A stretch of DNA of 37,209 nt, taken from a virus. The translations under genes were made by a program, and so were the position numbers. Below are positions 20,938 through 28,960 of the stretch, one piece after another. How positions within the stretch are numbered: position 1 is the first letter of the stretch; the number at the start of each line of letters is the position of its first letter. The notes under the pieces are model-generated. The model did no database searches and was not told the origin of the DNA. It saw only the letters and a program-made list of their open reading frames with translations. The stretch is taken from positions 1 through 37,209 of IMG/VR virus record IMGVR_UViG_3300009499_000004. One strand, written 5' to 3'.

Positions 20938-21183
20938 ATGTGGGGTCCTTTGGCAGAGGCACTTCGGGAGCGCATGGGCGATGAAACTCAGACGCAGTTT
21001 GCTCAGAGGCTCGGGGTTCATCAGAGTCGGCTAAATGTCATTCTGCATGGCCTGATCCCCAAAATCGAATCGAAAGCGGCGCAAGCGATTCTCAGAACCT
21101 ATCCTGAGCTTGCTCCTTTCTTTTTGCCCGAGCATATCGTACAGGCTATACGGAATTCCGGGAACGGTACGGAAATGCCATGA
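20938..21183 (+). CDS. Cro-like HTH regulator
   Basis: 81 residues from ATG 20938, chosen because AGAGGAGGG precedes it. An earlier in-frame ATG at 20866 lies inside the leader stem and has no SD. MWGPLAEALRERMGDETQTQ then FAQRLGVHQSRLNVILHGL is a lambda-repressor-like HTH with turn G-V-H. First gene of the rightward early operon, opposite the repressor, so it fits the Cro or early-regulator role. Its stop overlaps the next start (ATGA). Confidence 0.75.
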   Translation: MWGPLAEALRERMGDETQTQFAQRLGVHQSRLNVILHGLIPKIESKAAQAILRTYPELAPFFLPEHIVQAIRNSGNGTEMP

Positions 21184-21677
21184 CCAAGACAATCTCGCTC
21201 TCTCAAGGCAAAGTGGCGCGGGTGGACGAGGAGCAGTTTGAGTGGCTCAACGCGTGGAAATGGTGCGCTCACAAAGGCAGAAACACCTGGTACGCCGTTC
21301 GGCGAGATTACTCAGGCGACAAGCCAAAGATGGTCTCCATGCACAGGCTCCTCTTGGGTCCGCCTCCCGGGATGGAGACGGATCATCGTAATGGGGATGG
21401 GCTGGACAATAGGCGAAGCAACCTACGTGCCTGTACGAGACGACAGAATCAGATGAATAAGAGAAAGCAGACTGGTTGCATGGGCAGATTCAAGGGCGTC
21501 TGTTGGAGTCGTCCGAAACGGAAGTGGTGGGCATACATCAAGATCAGTGGGAAGCAGTGCTCCCTGGGCTATTTTGATGACGACAGAGAAGCTGCTTTGG
21601 CCTACAACGCCGCCGCGCTTGAACACTTTGGCGAGTTCGCCCGATTGAACGAGATAGCCGAGGTGGAGCCAGCATGA
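21180..21677 (+). CDS. HNH endonuclease with AP2 DNA-binding domain
   Basis: 165 residues. The HNH part spans about residues 55-95: MHRLLLGPPPGMETDHRNGD then GLDNRRSNLRACTRRQNQ, with the Asp-His pair and the downstream Asn-Asn-Arg. Residues about 105-158 form an AP2 domain (GRFKGVCWSRPKRKWWAYI, SLGYFDDDREAALAYNAAAL). This combination is typical of free-standing phage homing endonucleases. It lies within the early operon with ATGA overlaps on both sides, so it is not interrupting a gene. Confidence 0.88.
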   Translation: MTKTISLSQGKVARVDEEQFEWLNAWKWCAHKGRNTWYAVRRDYSGDKPKMVSMHRLLLGPPPGMETDHRNGDGLDNRRSNLRACTRRQNQMNKRKQTGCMGRFKGVCWSRPKRKWWAYIKISGKQCSLGYFDDDREAALAYNAAALEHFGEFARLNEIAEVEPA

Positions 21678-21865
21678 AGGCCAAACTCATCTGTGCCTGG
21701 TGTGACAAGTTTCTCCGCTGGACGGACACGAGCGATGGTCGCGATTCACATGGCATCTGCCGCATCTGTTTCGACCGTGAGATGGCCAAGGCCGAGAAGT
21801 TCTTTCAGCAGGAGGTAGAGCTGCGAGTTGGCCACCCGGGCGAGGCCATACGGGGTTCGGGCTAA
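21674..21865 (+). CDS. Small zinc-ribbon protein, 63 residues
   Basis: ATGA-coupled to the HNH gene. CAWC (residues 8-11) and CRIC (about 31-34) form a treble-clef or ribbon-like four-Cys site, followed by a charged helix (FDREMAKAEKFFQQEVELR). Proteins of this build are common in phage early regions and often bind nucleic acid or host proteins. Specific function unknown. Confidence 0.6.
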   Translation: MKAKLICAWCDKFLRWTDTSDGRDSHGICRICFDREMAKAEKFFQQEVELRVGHPGEAIRGSG

Positions 21866-21876
21866 TGGCAGGAGGA

Positions 21877-21900
21877 GCCAGCGGGCGAGGAGGCGTGATG
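21877..21900 (+). repeat. Gene-junction direct repeat, pair 3 (second copy 22115-22141)
   Basis: GCCAGCGGGCGAG followed by GGAGGCGTGATG occurs here and at 22115-22141 with three extra bases (AAG) in the middle. Each copy supplies the SD and the ATG of the gene that follows. The pair brackets the ORF at 21898-22101. Confidence 0.88.
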
Positions 21901-22101
21901 CTAAACTTCAGGACAAGAACTAAGTGGTATGTTCGGAAGATGAACACAGGCACATGCTTTCAGCTATCAACCAAGCGCAAGGCTTTGCGTGTGATCGAGA
22001 TACTCGAAGCCAAAGGGTTTGAGGCACACCTAGAGCCAGAGCGCACCACGTATGCGACTATACGGATTGGCGCGGAGACCATCCGCATCAACTTGGATTG
22101 A
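21898..22101 (+). CDS. Hypothetical basic protein, 67 residues
   Basis: Start placed at ATG 21898 behind GGAGG. An in-frame ATG at 21865 would add a Gly-rich 11-residue stretch encoded by the repeat. The product has an alternating strand pattern (TKWYVRKMNTGTCFQLSTKR, ATIRIGAETIRINLD) with one helix (KALRVIEILEAKGFEAHLEP), suggesting a small alpha/beta fold. Its composition is more AT-rich than its flanks. It is flanked by repeat pair 3, so probably a cassette insertion. Confidence 0.6.
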   Translation: MLNFRTRTKWYVRKMNTGTCFQLSTKRKALRVIEILEAKGFEAHLEPERTTYATIRIGAETIRINLD

Positions 22102-22138
22102 AAGCCACTGCCCCGCCAGCGGGCGAGAAGGAGGCGTG

Positions 22139-22420
22139 ATGGCGAAGACATGTAGGACGTGTGGCTTTGCGGCTTTGGCCAGGGAGTGTAACCGACGCCA
22201 TATTTGGGTCAGTGACAAGGAGTTCTGTGGAGACTACAAGCCGCGCGAGACGCCGCTGCTGGTGGACGTGCTGGCTCAGGCGCTGAACGGAATGATTGAA
22301 CTCTGGAATCGAGCAGATGACGCCGATGTCGATCCAGAATCCTATCAGGGATTCGACGAGGTTATGCGGGCTGCATTTGCGGCCCTGGCAAGACACCAGA
22401 AGGAGGTGGGCGATGCCTAG
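22139..22420 (+). CDS. Zinc-binding hypothetical protein, 93 residues
   Basis: SD AAGGAGG. N-terminal CRTCGFAALARECNRR plus FCGDYKP gives a four-Cys metal site (C5, C8, about C17, about C30). The remainder is helical and acidic (VDVLAQALNGMIELWNRADD), ending HQKEVGDA. That C-terminal string and its DNA recur at the end of the next gene. The stop overlaps the next start by eight bases. Function unknown. Confidence 0.6.
   Translation: MAKTCRTCGFAALARECNRRHIWVSDKEFCGDYKPRETPLLVDVLAQALNGMIELWNRADDADVDPESYQGFDEVMRAAFAALARHQKEVGDA
22397..22415 (+). repeat. Gene-junction direct repeat, pair 4 (second copy 22842-22860)
   Basis: CAGAAGGAGGTGGGCGATG is found perfectly twice. Each copy encodes the QKEVGD end of one gene, its SD core and the ATG of the next. 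The pair brackets the ORF at 22413-22871. After each copy, CCTAGC also recurs. Confidence 0.93.
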
Positions 22421-22871
22421 CCTGCGAGAGCTATTTGAGGCAATTCCCAAGGTCTTTCGAGATGACGCTGCCTATGACTTGTTGGAAGCGCTGGTCGAGG
22501 CTGTGGAGGCCCAGGAAAACGACGACCTACGCAAAGAACGCGACGGTTGGGAACAAGGGTGCTGGCAAGCCGAACAGGAGCTTGCCGAGGCCAAGGCGGC
22601 GCTAGAGGCCTGGATGCGACGATGCCAGAAACTTGAGCGCCTACTAGCTGTCCAGAAAGCCAGCATCGCCGACGCCGAGATCGGCCGGCTGGTGCGGGGG
22701 ATGAAGTGGGGATCAAAGTTCTCGGTACATGGCTATGATTTGAGCATACCAGAATATATGAGCTTTTGCTGGGATGCCGCGCAAGACGGGTATCGATTAC
22801 TCAAGCAGACCAAAGACCCCGCCGAGGCCCTGCGTGCGATACAGAAGGAGGTGGGCGATGGCGAAGCCTAG
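22413..22871 (+). CDS. Hypothetical coiled-coil protein, 152 residues
   Basis: ATG 22413 in repeat pair 4. Residues about 25-90 form a long charged helix (LVEAVEAQENDDLRKERDGW..., AKAALEAWMRRCQKLERLL), almost certainly coiled coil. The C-terminal third (FSVHGYDLSIPEYMSFCWDA...) is a small mixed fold. It ends IQKEVGDGEA, copying the end of the preceding gene. No family recognised. Confidence 0.65.
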   Translation: MPSLRELFEAIPKVFRDDAAYDLLEALVEAVEAQENDDLRKERDGWEQGCWQAEQELAEAKAALEAWMRRCQKLERLLAVQKASIADAEIGRLVRGMKWGSKFSVHGYDLSIPEYMSFCWDAAQDGYRLLKQTKDPAEALRAIQKEVGDGEA

Positions 22872-23034
22872 CGTGGGCCAGAGCATCCTCTGCGTCGGAG
22901 GCATCCTGGGCTTACAGGCTGGCCTGAACTGGATGGACCAAGCGTCCAACGCCGAGTTGACCTGGGCAGCGTTGGGCGTGGTTGTGTTCTGGGTCCTGGC
23001 TTTCTGGCTCACAAGGAGGAAACCGACGAGATGA
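22858..23034 (+). CDS. Small two-helix membrane protein, 58 residues
   Basis: ATG 22858 behind AGAAGGAGGTGGG. Two hydrophobic segments: VGQSILCVGGILGLQAGLNW, and LTWAALGVVVFWVLAFWL ending in a basic tail (TRRKPTR). Early-operon position makes a holin role unlikely. A host-takeover or superinfection membrane factor is possible. Overlaps both neighbours. Confidence 0.6.
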   Translation: MAKPSVGQSILCVGGILGLQAGLNWMDQASNAELTWAALGVVVFWVLAFWLTRRKPTR

Positions 23035-23417
23035 AGAAGTGGTGTGCATTGTGCGGAGAAGAGCTGCGATTCGATTCTGCCCAGGGTTGGGTGCATCAGG
23101 ACGGCAAGGAGGGCGATGAGCGCTGCTACTGTCCGACGTCTACTACGAGAGACTGGAAGGCAGCGGAGCGGCGGGAGGAGCGGGAAAAGGCAGAGCGTGG
23201 CCCACTAGGAGAGGAGTTCGACGAGCTCCTGGGATCCCTGGAAGACGCGCTTTACTGGCTCGGCAAGGTGAATGCGCGATTCCCCGAGGACGATGACGAG
23301 CAATGTGACAACCCCTTTTGGGGCGAGGTCGAAGAGGCGCGCAAGCCCCTGGAGGACATTCTCGCTGACTTGAAGGGCGTCGAGAAGCACATGCCCAGGG
23401 AGGTGGTCAAGGTATGA
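23031..23417 (+). CDS. Zinc-ribbon hypothetical protein, 128 residues
   Basis: ATGA-coupled to the membrane protein; SD AAGGAGG at 23013. CALCGEEL and downstream ERCYC give a metal site in the first 35 residues. The rest is highly charged and helical (DWKAAERREEREKAERG; EEFDELLGSLEDALYWLGKV). No known domain recognised. Stop overlaps the next ATG. Confidence 0.6.
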   Translation: MKKWCALCGEELRFDSAQGWVHQDGKEGDERCYCPTSTTRDWKAAERREEREKAERGPLGEEFDELLGSLEDALYWLGKVNARFPEDDDEQCDNPFWGEVEEARKPLEDILADLKGVEKHMPREVVKV

Positions 23418-23662
23418 TGGCCGAAGGCCACTTTCAGTTTGCAGAGCACCTGTTTTGCTGGTGCGGGTATCCGATCACAGTCGAGGATGTGATGACCGTC
23501 GAAGGCGAGCGTCAGCTGTACTCAGACGGCGAGACCGGAGGGCTGACCAACGAGTGCCCTGGATGCGGAGAATCGCCCCTCGACGTGAGTCGGCTCTTCC
23601 CAAGCGTTTTTGGCGGCAGAGAAGAAGGCGATGAGAACGAGCCACTACTAGGAGGAAACTAG
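23414..23662 (+). CDS. Zinc-ribbon hypothetical protein, 82 residues
   Basis: ATG 23414 (or 23417, MAEGHF). CWCG and CPGCG flank a 30-residue strand-rich insert, forming a probable rubredoxin-like knuckle pair. Its first codons lie in the reverse-orientation copy of the 24-bp hairpin repeat. This is the only copy at a gene start instead of a gene end. Confidence 0.6.
   Translation: MMAEGHFQFAEHLFCWCGYPITVEDVMTVEGERQLYSDGETGGLTNECPGCGESPLDVSRLFPSVFGGREEGDENEPLLGGN
23418..23441 (-). repeat. 24-bp hairpin element, copy 3 (reverse orientation)
   Basis: The reverse complement reads CAAACT, then GAAAGTGGCCTTCGGCCA. It overlaps the first codons of the zinc-ribbon gene at 23414, so in the mRNA the hairpin would hold the start region. 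Confidence 0.92.
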
Positions 23663-23663
23663 C

Positions 23664-24575
23664 ATGAGCGAGAATGTTCCGAATATCAGGACCACCCAAG
23701 ACCTCGCACTACTGACCGGGCAACAACTGGCCCTCATCAAAAACACCATTGCCAAGGGCGCAACCGACGAGGAATTGCATATGTTCCTGGAGGTTGCCCG
23801 AGCAACTGGTCTCAATCCCTTCGCCAAGGAGCTGTACTTCATCAAGTACAAGATGCGCAATGGCACGAGCAGCGTCGCTATGCCCGTGGGCATCGACGGC
23901 CTGCGGCGCAAGGCAGCAGAGTCAGGCGACTACGCGGGTCAGGTCGGCCCACACTTTTGCGGAGAGGACGGAGAGTGGAAGGATGTCTGGCTCTCCAAAG
24001 ACCCGCCAGCGGCCTGTAGGGTAGGAGTCCTCCGCCACGGCAATCCTGAGCCTACTTGGGGCATCGTGAAAGCCAGCGAGTTCGCCAAAGACACCAACTT
24101 CTGGCGGGACATGCCTACCCATATGCTGGCTGTGACGGCCGAGCGACATGCTTTGCGGAAGGCGGCACCGAGGCTGGTGGAGAAGATACAAGCGGCCGGG
24201 GCTCAGGTCATGGACGCTGACTATCTCATCGCCAAGGGTGAACAGTTCGAGCGGCAGCGAGCTCTCCCGCAGCAGAGTCCGGCTGGTGACTTGCAGCAGG
24301 AGTTGTACGGTCAAGGCCCGACCGGGAGCGAGGGCGATAAGAAAGAAGAGCCGGTCGAGTGGACCAAGACGGATTTGGCCGAGCTCAAGGCAGCCGTCGA
24401 GCAGAGAGAGCTTTCGTCCAAGGAATGGCGCGAGCTGCTTGGCCTGACGGCGACCGCCGAGGTAAAGGATGTGGTGGCACTCGGCAGCGTTGCGACGGTC
24501 ATCAAGTTGCTGGAGGCCGCCTTTGCAAAGGCGGTAGCGAACGAGCCAGTGGGGCAGGCCAAGCTCGGGTTCTGA
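23664..24575 (+). CDS. bet: Bet/RecT-family single-strand annealing protein
   Basis: 303 residues, SD AGGAGG at 23650. The first 190 residues carry the Bet/RecT core: TGQQLALIKNTIAKGATDEE, LEVARATGLNPFAKELYFIK, then the conserved hydrophobic runs around WGIVKASEFAKD and MPTHMLAVTAERHALRKAAP. The C-terminal 100 residues are a charged linker and small helical module. It anneals complementary single strands during phage recombination. The usual exonuclease partner is absent next to it; SbcCD and a VRR-NUC protein are nearby candidates to make the 3' tails. Confidence 0.88.
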   Translation: MSENVPNIRTTQDLALLTGQQLALIKNTIAKGATDEELHMFLEVARATGLNPFAKELYFIKYKMRNGTSSVAMPVGIDGLRRKAAESGDYAGQVGPHFCGEDGEWKDVWLSKDPPAACRVGVLRHGNPEPTWGIVKASEFAKDTNFWRDMPTHMLAVTAERHALRKAAPRLVEKIQAAGAQVMDADYLIAKGEQFERQRALPQQSPAGDLQQELYGQGPTGSEGDKKEEPVEWTKTDLAELKAAVEQRELSSKEWRELLGLTATAEVKDVVALGSVATVIKLLEAAFAKAVANEPVGQAKLGF

Positions 24576-24676
24576 GAGACTCGCCCGCGCTCCTGTGCGC
24601 GACACGTGCTCCAGGCAATGCCACGAGCATTGCGCACTCTGGCGGCGGGAGGGCGGGCCTCAAAAGAGGAGGAGAT
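24576..24676. other. Non-coding spacer in the early operon
   Basis: About 100 bases with a G/C-rich purine tract (GGCGGCGGGAGGGCGGG) and the SD of the next gene. No convincing hairpin, promoter or ORF was found. Confidence 0.4.
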
Positions 24677-24895
24677 GTGAGCAAAGAAGTAGGCCACCTG
24701 AACAACGCACTAGGACATCTGATGCAGGCCACTGAGACCCTTGCCACCAAGCCAATAGTCAACGAGAAGGCGGTTAGAGATTGTGTTGCCGCTGAGATGG
24801 GCGTCAGACACCTTCTAGCCTTCCTAAGGGGGAGTGATGAGATTCATGCACCTGGCGGACGCCCACCTGGGATACCGCCAGTACAACAGCGATGA
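24677..24895 (+). CDS. Hypothetical small protein, 72 residues
   Basis: GTG 24677 follows AGAGGAGGAG. The N-terminal 50 residues (VGHLNNALGHLMQATETLAT, ...VRDCVAAEMGVRHLLAFLRG) are two amphipathic helices. The C-terminal 20 are Pro/Gly-rich and overlap the sbcD start by 59 bases in another frame. Looks like a small helical-hairpin phage protein. Function unknown. The overlap may serve coupling. Confidence 0.55.
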   Translation: MSKEVGHLNNALGHLMQATETLATKPIVNEKAVRDCVAAEMGVRHLLAFLRGSDEIHAPGGRPPGIPPVQQR

Positions 24896-26087
24896 CAGGG
24901 CGCGGGACTTTGCCCGTGCCTTCCGGCAGATGTGTCAGAAGGCGATAACTGAGCGATGCCAACTGGTGCTCATCGCCGGCGACCTGTTCCACGGCTCGGC
25001 CATGGACCCCCGGACGTTTTTGCAAGCTGTGGGGGCACTTGAACCGCTGCGAGAAAAGGGCATTGATGTTATCGCCATTGCTGGCAACCACGATCGCGCT
25101 CGCACGAGCCGGGGACTGAACTGGCTTCACGCTCTCCAGAAGCTGGGCTTGGTGACACTGCTGGAGATCGGCATCGAGAAGGGAGAGCTGAGTCTGGAAA
25201 AAGCGGTCTGGGAGAGACACGAGATTCGCGTGATTGGCATTCCCTTCGTCGGCACGGGGCTGCCGCAGATTCTGCCCCAGATCGCCGACTATCTGGCGCT
25301 TGAGGCGATGGGTCCCACCAAGTTCACCATCCTGATGCTCCACGCTGGGCTGGAGGGCGAGATACCAGCTTTCCGAGCATCGCTGACCATGGAGAACCTG
25401 GCTCCCTTGGGCCCTCACGTAGACTATCTGGCTCTCGGCCACATACACAAGCCTTACGCTCGCGGCGACTGGATATTCAACCCAGGGAGCCTGGAGACAG
25501 TCAGCATCGATGAGGCCCAGTGGGACGATCGAGGCGGTATCCTGGTGGAGATCGAGGACGGTCTGATAACGGGGCCGCCCACGATTGAGTGGGCTATCCC
25601 CGATCGGCGACCGTTTGTGCAGATAAGTCTAGGGGTGGATACGTTTCGTGACCCAGAAGCGCTATATCGGTTCTATGTGCTCACTAGCAAAGACCATGCC
25701 ATGCTCCGCGCAGAGGAAATTGGGCAAAATCCAGTAGTTGAGCTGCGGCTGCAAGGCTCTCTCCAGTTTGATCGCTCTAGTCTTGAACTGTCCCGCATTG
25801 AGCAAATCATCGAGGACACGTACCATCCGCTTCTGGTCCGCATCCGCGATCACACCGAAAGCGACGCCTCGGAGATCGCAGTCACCGAAGACGCCACCCG
25901 GGCCGAGATTGAGCGCCATGTGGTGCGGGAGCTGGTGGGACGCGATGCGGGGCGCAAAGAGCACGCAGAGTTTTGGACATGGATGATCTTAGACCTCAAG
26001 GACATGGCACTGGCCAGGAATGCCCCGGAGAAAATCATCGCGGCCGCCCGATCAGGCCAGAGAAGCCTTACCGAGGGCCTATGCTGA
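24837..26087 (+). CDS. sbcD: SbcD/Mre11-type nuclease
   Basis: 416 residues from ATG 24837. Metallophosphoesterase motifs are all present: D8-x-H10 (HLADAHLGY), LIAGDLFHG, AIAGNHDRAR, LMLHAGLEG and ALGHIHKP. A cap and C-terminal helical region follow. With SbcC/Rad50 it forms an ATP-dependent exo/endonuclease that trims ends and opens hairpins. In phages (T4 gp46/47) it supplies recombination and end-resection during replication. Gene order sbcD-sbcC with a 19-base gap is standard. Confidence 0.93.
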   Translation: MRFMHLADAHLGYRQYNSDDRARDFARAFRQMCQKAITERCQLVLIAGDLFHGSAMDPRTFLQAVGALEPLREKGIDVIAIAGNHDRARTSRGLNWLHALQKLGLVTLLEIGIEKGELSLEKAVWERHEIRVIGIPFVGTGLPQILPQIADYLALEAMGPTKFTILMLHAGLEGEIPAFRASLTMENLAPLGPHVDYLALGHIHKPYARGDWIFNPGSLETVSIDEAQWDDRGGILVEIEDGLITGPPTIEWAIPDRRPFVQISLGVDTFRDPEALYRFYVLTSKDHAMLRAEEIGQNPVVELRLQGSLQFDRSSLELSRIEQIIEDTYHPLLVRIRDHTESDASEIAVTEDATRAEIERHVVRELVGRDAGRKEHAEFWTWMILDLKDMALARNAPEKIIAAARSGQRSLTEGLC

Positions 26088-26106
26088 ACATACTACGGGA
26101 GGAAAC

Positions 26107-28554
26107 ATGCCGATCAAGTCGATCGAGCTTGAAAACTGGAAGAGCTATGGTTTCGCCAAAATCCTCTTTGATTCCGGGGTCACGGCCATCCTCGGGGAGA
26201 ATGGGAGTGGCAAGTCGAGCATCCTGGAGGCGGTGGGGTTCGCGCTCTTTGACCATCGCAACGGCAAGCTGGAGGCCCTACTCCGGGAAGGGGCCAAGTC
26301 GGGTAGAGTGGCCATATCCCTCACATCATCCCTGGATGGCGCCGAGTATCTGGTAGAACGGGAGTTCACCGCCAAGGCCACGACCAGCTATCGAGTCCAC
26401 CAACCGGAACGGGCGAATCAGATAGTGGCCCAGGGTGCAGCGGACGTGCAGCGGTGGCTCCGAACGCATATGGGAGTACCGCCCGACGCGCAGTTGGGCA
26501 CGGTGTTCGAGAACACCATCGGAGTTCCGCAGGGCACTTTCACCGCTCCCTTCCTGCTGGCGCCGGCGCAGCGCAAGGCCGTGTTCGACCCGCTGCTTCG
26601 TGTGGAGGAGTATCGGAAAGCCTCAGACAACTTGCGGCCTACGGTGCGCCAGCTCAAAGACGAGAAGGCTACTCTGGACACGGAGATCGCGCGCATGGAG
26701 GGGGTGTTGACAGGGCTGCCAGGACTGCGCGAGGAGCACAAGACCCTGGGGTATGACCTGGCGCGTCTTGGAACAGTTCGGGCCTTGCGCACCCAGCAGC
26801 TAGAGAAAGCCGAGGCCAAACTGAGAGTGCTGGGCCAGGCCGCCAAGCGTGTTGAGGAGGCTGACCGGCAGACCGACACAGCCAAGGTTCGGCTTGACGC
26901 TCACGAGGCGCTTTGCGAGACCGCGTTGCATGGCACTGAGGAAGCCGAGAAAGCGACCCAGGTGGTCGCGGAGAACTTGGTCGGCTACGAGGCTTACATC
27001 GAGGCCGAGGTCAAGGTGCAGGAACTCGAGACCAGCCAACAGGAACAAGCGCGGCTCCTGGCCAAGCGGGCCCAGTTGGAGGTTCAGATAGCCCGACTGG
27101 AGGGCGCAAGGCAAGAAGAGGAACGAAGCAAGCAACAGATCGCGCAAGGCAAGATGAGGGTCCAGGAGACCGAGGCCGGCGTGGAGAAGGCTGGGCAGCT
27201 TGAGAAGCAGATACAGGCGCTTGACACAGAGGCTGATCAGATACGTGAGTTGCTCACGCAAGCCAATGCGACGAAAGCAGGTGTTCGTGCCGAGTGGCAA
27301 GGTCTTCAGCGCCAGTCGGACTTCCTTGCGGATGCCGTCCTTGCTGCTTGTCCCACCTGCGGATCCGAGTTGACCACCGAGCACCGCGAGGAGATTAGAT
27401 CGCGAAACGAGATCGAGATAGAGGGTTTGCGGTCTGAGGAAGCCAGACACAACCGACATACCGCAGACCTCCAGTATACCATCGCCCAACTCGGGCCCCG
27501 GCGGGTCGGTGCACGGGACAGGCTGCGAAATCTCCCCGCGCAGGGCGACCTGGCTCGCACCCGACAAGACCTCGCCAAGCGCGAAGGGGAGCTCGAGGCA
27601 ATAAAGGGCCGGCTGGAGATGCTAGCCCAGGCCCCCAGCGCCTTGAAGCAAGTAGATGTCGCACTGGAGCCCTTCGCCGGACTTGAGAGAGAACTATCCC
27701 TCTGGCGAGCGCGACACGGGCTACACAAGCGTGGACACACACTCTATCTGGGCAATGTCACCCTCGCCCAGCAGCAACCCGAGCGCCAAGCCAGACTGGA
27801 GGAGGTACGTGCCAAACGCAATGAACTCGTTTGCGAATGGCAGCGACTGGCCGAGGAACATTGGCGAGCCAAGGGTGATTACGACGGCGAGGAGCACGCC
27901 AACGTCCAGGCCGAGACGACTAGGCTCCAGCTAGAACTCGCCGGCGTCCAGGCCCAGCTCAAGGAGAAGGCGTATCGCCTCACCGTCGTCAAAGAGAGCA
28001 TCGAGTCCCTTGAGGGCCTAGAGAAGGAGCTGGCCGTCAAGAGTGCGCTAGCCACAGAGACCAGTGACCTCCTTGCGACGATGGAGACCGTGCGGGACAT
28101 CCTCCGCGAGGCAGGCCCTTACGTGACCCGACGCCTGGTCCGGCAAATCAGTCAGGGGGCCTCCACGACGTTCGGAGACCTGATGGGCGACTCGGGGCGA
28201 CGGCTCCAGTGGTCAGAGGACTATGAAGTGTCGCTAGACGTGCGTGGTCACAGTCGGACCTTCGCACAACTCTCGGGCGGTGAGCAGATGGTCGCAGCCT
28301 TGGCGGTGCGGCTGGCCCTTCTACGCGAGACGTCGGCGATCGACGTGGCATTCTTCGACGAGCCGACGGCGCACCTAGACCCTGAGCGTCGGCAGAGTCT
28401 AGCCGACAGGCTGAGCCAGGTCAAGGGGTTCAGCCAGCTCTTCGTCATCTCGCACGATTCTACCTTTGAGTCTGCCGCCGAGAACACCATCCGCATCGTG
28501 AAGGACGAGAGAGGCAGCCAGCAAGAGGAGGAGCGAGATGCCAGCACCGAATGA
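26107..28554 (+). CDS. sbcC: SbcC/Rad50-type ATPase
   Basis: 815 residues from ATG 26107, SD GGGAGG; a longer frame to 26020 overlaps sbcD and is not needed. Walker A GENGSGKSS near residue 35; long coiled coil; zinc hook CPTC at residues 415-418; second coil; ABC signature LSGGEQMVAALAVRLAL (about residue 722); Walker B FFDEPTAHLD. It is shorter than cellular SbcC (about 1050 residues), so the coiled coil is reduced, as in phage homologues. Its last codons (EEERDASTE) are duplicated at the end of the next gene. Confidence 0.95.
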   Translation: MPIKSIELENWKSYGFAKILFDSGVTAILGENGSGKSSILEAVGFALFDHRNGKLEALLREGAKSGRVAISLTSSLDGAEYLVEREFTAKATTSYRVHQPERANQIVAQGAADVQRWLRTHMGVPPDAQLGTVFENTIGVPQGTFTAPFLLAPAQRKAVFDPLLRVEEYRKASDNLRPTVRQLKDEKATLDTEIARMEGVLTGLPGLREEHKTLGYDLARLGTVRALRTQQLEKAEAKLRVLGQAAKRVEEADRQTDTAKVRLDAHEALCETALHGTEEAEKATQVVAENLVGYEAYIEAEVKVQELETSQQEQARLLAKRAQLEVQIARLEGARQEEERSKQQIAQGKMRVQETEAGVEKAGQLEKQIQALDTEADQIRELLTQANATKAGVRAEWQGLQRQSDFLADAVLAACPTCGSELTTEHREEIRSRNEIEIEGLRSEEARHNRHTADLQYTIAQLGPRRVGARDRLRNLPAQGDLARTRQDLAKREGELEAIKGRLEMLAQAPSALKQVDVALEPFAGLERELSLWRARHGLHKRGHTLYLGNVTLAQQQPERQARLEEVRAKRNELVCEWQRLAEEHWRAKGDYDGEEHANVQAETTRLQLELAGVQAQLKEKAYRLTVVKESIESLEGLEKELAVKSALATETSDLLATMETVRDILREAGPYVTRRLVRQISQGASTTFGDLMGDSGRRLQWSEDYEVSLDVRGHSRTFAQLSGGEQMVAALAVRLALLRETSAIDVAFFDEPTAHLDPERRQSLADRLSQVKGFSQLFVISHDSTFESAAENTIRIVKDERGSQQEEERDASTE
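28525..28551 (+). repeat. Gene-junction direct repeat, pair 5 (second copy 28925-28954)
   Basis: GAGGAGGAG, a few variable bases, then ATGCCAGCACCGAA. It recurs at 28925-28954. Each copy encodes the EEE-x-x-ASTE end of one gene plus the SD and MPAP start of the next. The pair brackets the 140-residue ORF. Confidence 0.9.
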
Positions 28555-28960
28555 CCGGAACTCCAGGATAGCCCTGGCGAAGGGCTGGACATTCCATGAG
28601 TGGTATGAGGAGGCGGGCCGACCAGAAACGCGCTCAGAGACACCGCTTCACACTCACTGGCGTAATCCCTCCTATGAGATTGCAGAACCCCGCGACTACG
28701 TGGGCACGCTGAAGGGCGTGGCGGGGCTGATGCGGGAGCTGCAAGCAACACGTAAACCGATGAGCCAGTGGGCTTGGTATTGGAATGACAAGAAGCAACG
28801 CTTCGTTATGCGACACGCAGCGTGGTTGCGTAGATTCCCATTTCGCAGACAGATTCATGCGATTTTCTATTCGCCCAAAGACCGCCCCGGCAACTGCGTC
28901 GGCCAGGCTTGGTTGAGTATGTTTGAGGAGGAGGCGGCCAATGCCAGCACCGAAGCGTAG
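28538..28960 (+). CDS. Hypothetical protein, 140 residues
   Basis: ATG 28538 inside repeat pair 5, overlapping sbcC by 17 bases. The N-terminal LAKGWTFHEWYEEAG and the central region AGLMRELQATRKPM loosely resemble small phage alpha/beta sandwich proteins, but the match is too weak to name. The C-terminal half is basic and aromatic (WAWYWNDKKQRFVMRHAAWL). Its start (MPAP) and end (ASTEA) copy those of its neighbours, indicating cassette insertion. Confidence 0.6.
   Translation: MPAPNDRNSRIALAKGWTFHEWYEEAGRPETRSETPLHTHWRNPSYEIAEPRDYVGTLKGVAGLMRELQATRKPMSQWAWYWNDKKQRFVMRHAAWLRRFPFRRQIHAIFYSPKDRPGNCVGQAWLSMFEEEAANASTEA

Noticed and set aside
26020-26106. 29-codon extension of SbcC upstream
   Set aside because: It lies within sbcD; ATG 26107 has a good SD and the SbcC N-terminus MPIKSIELENW is canonical.
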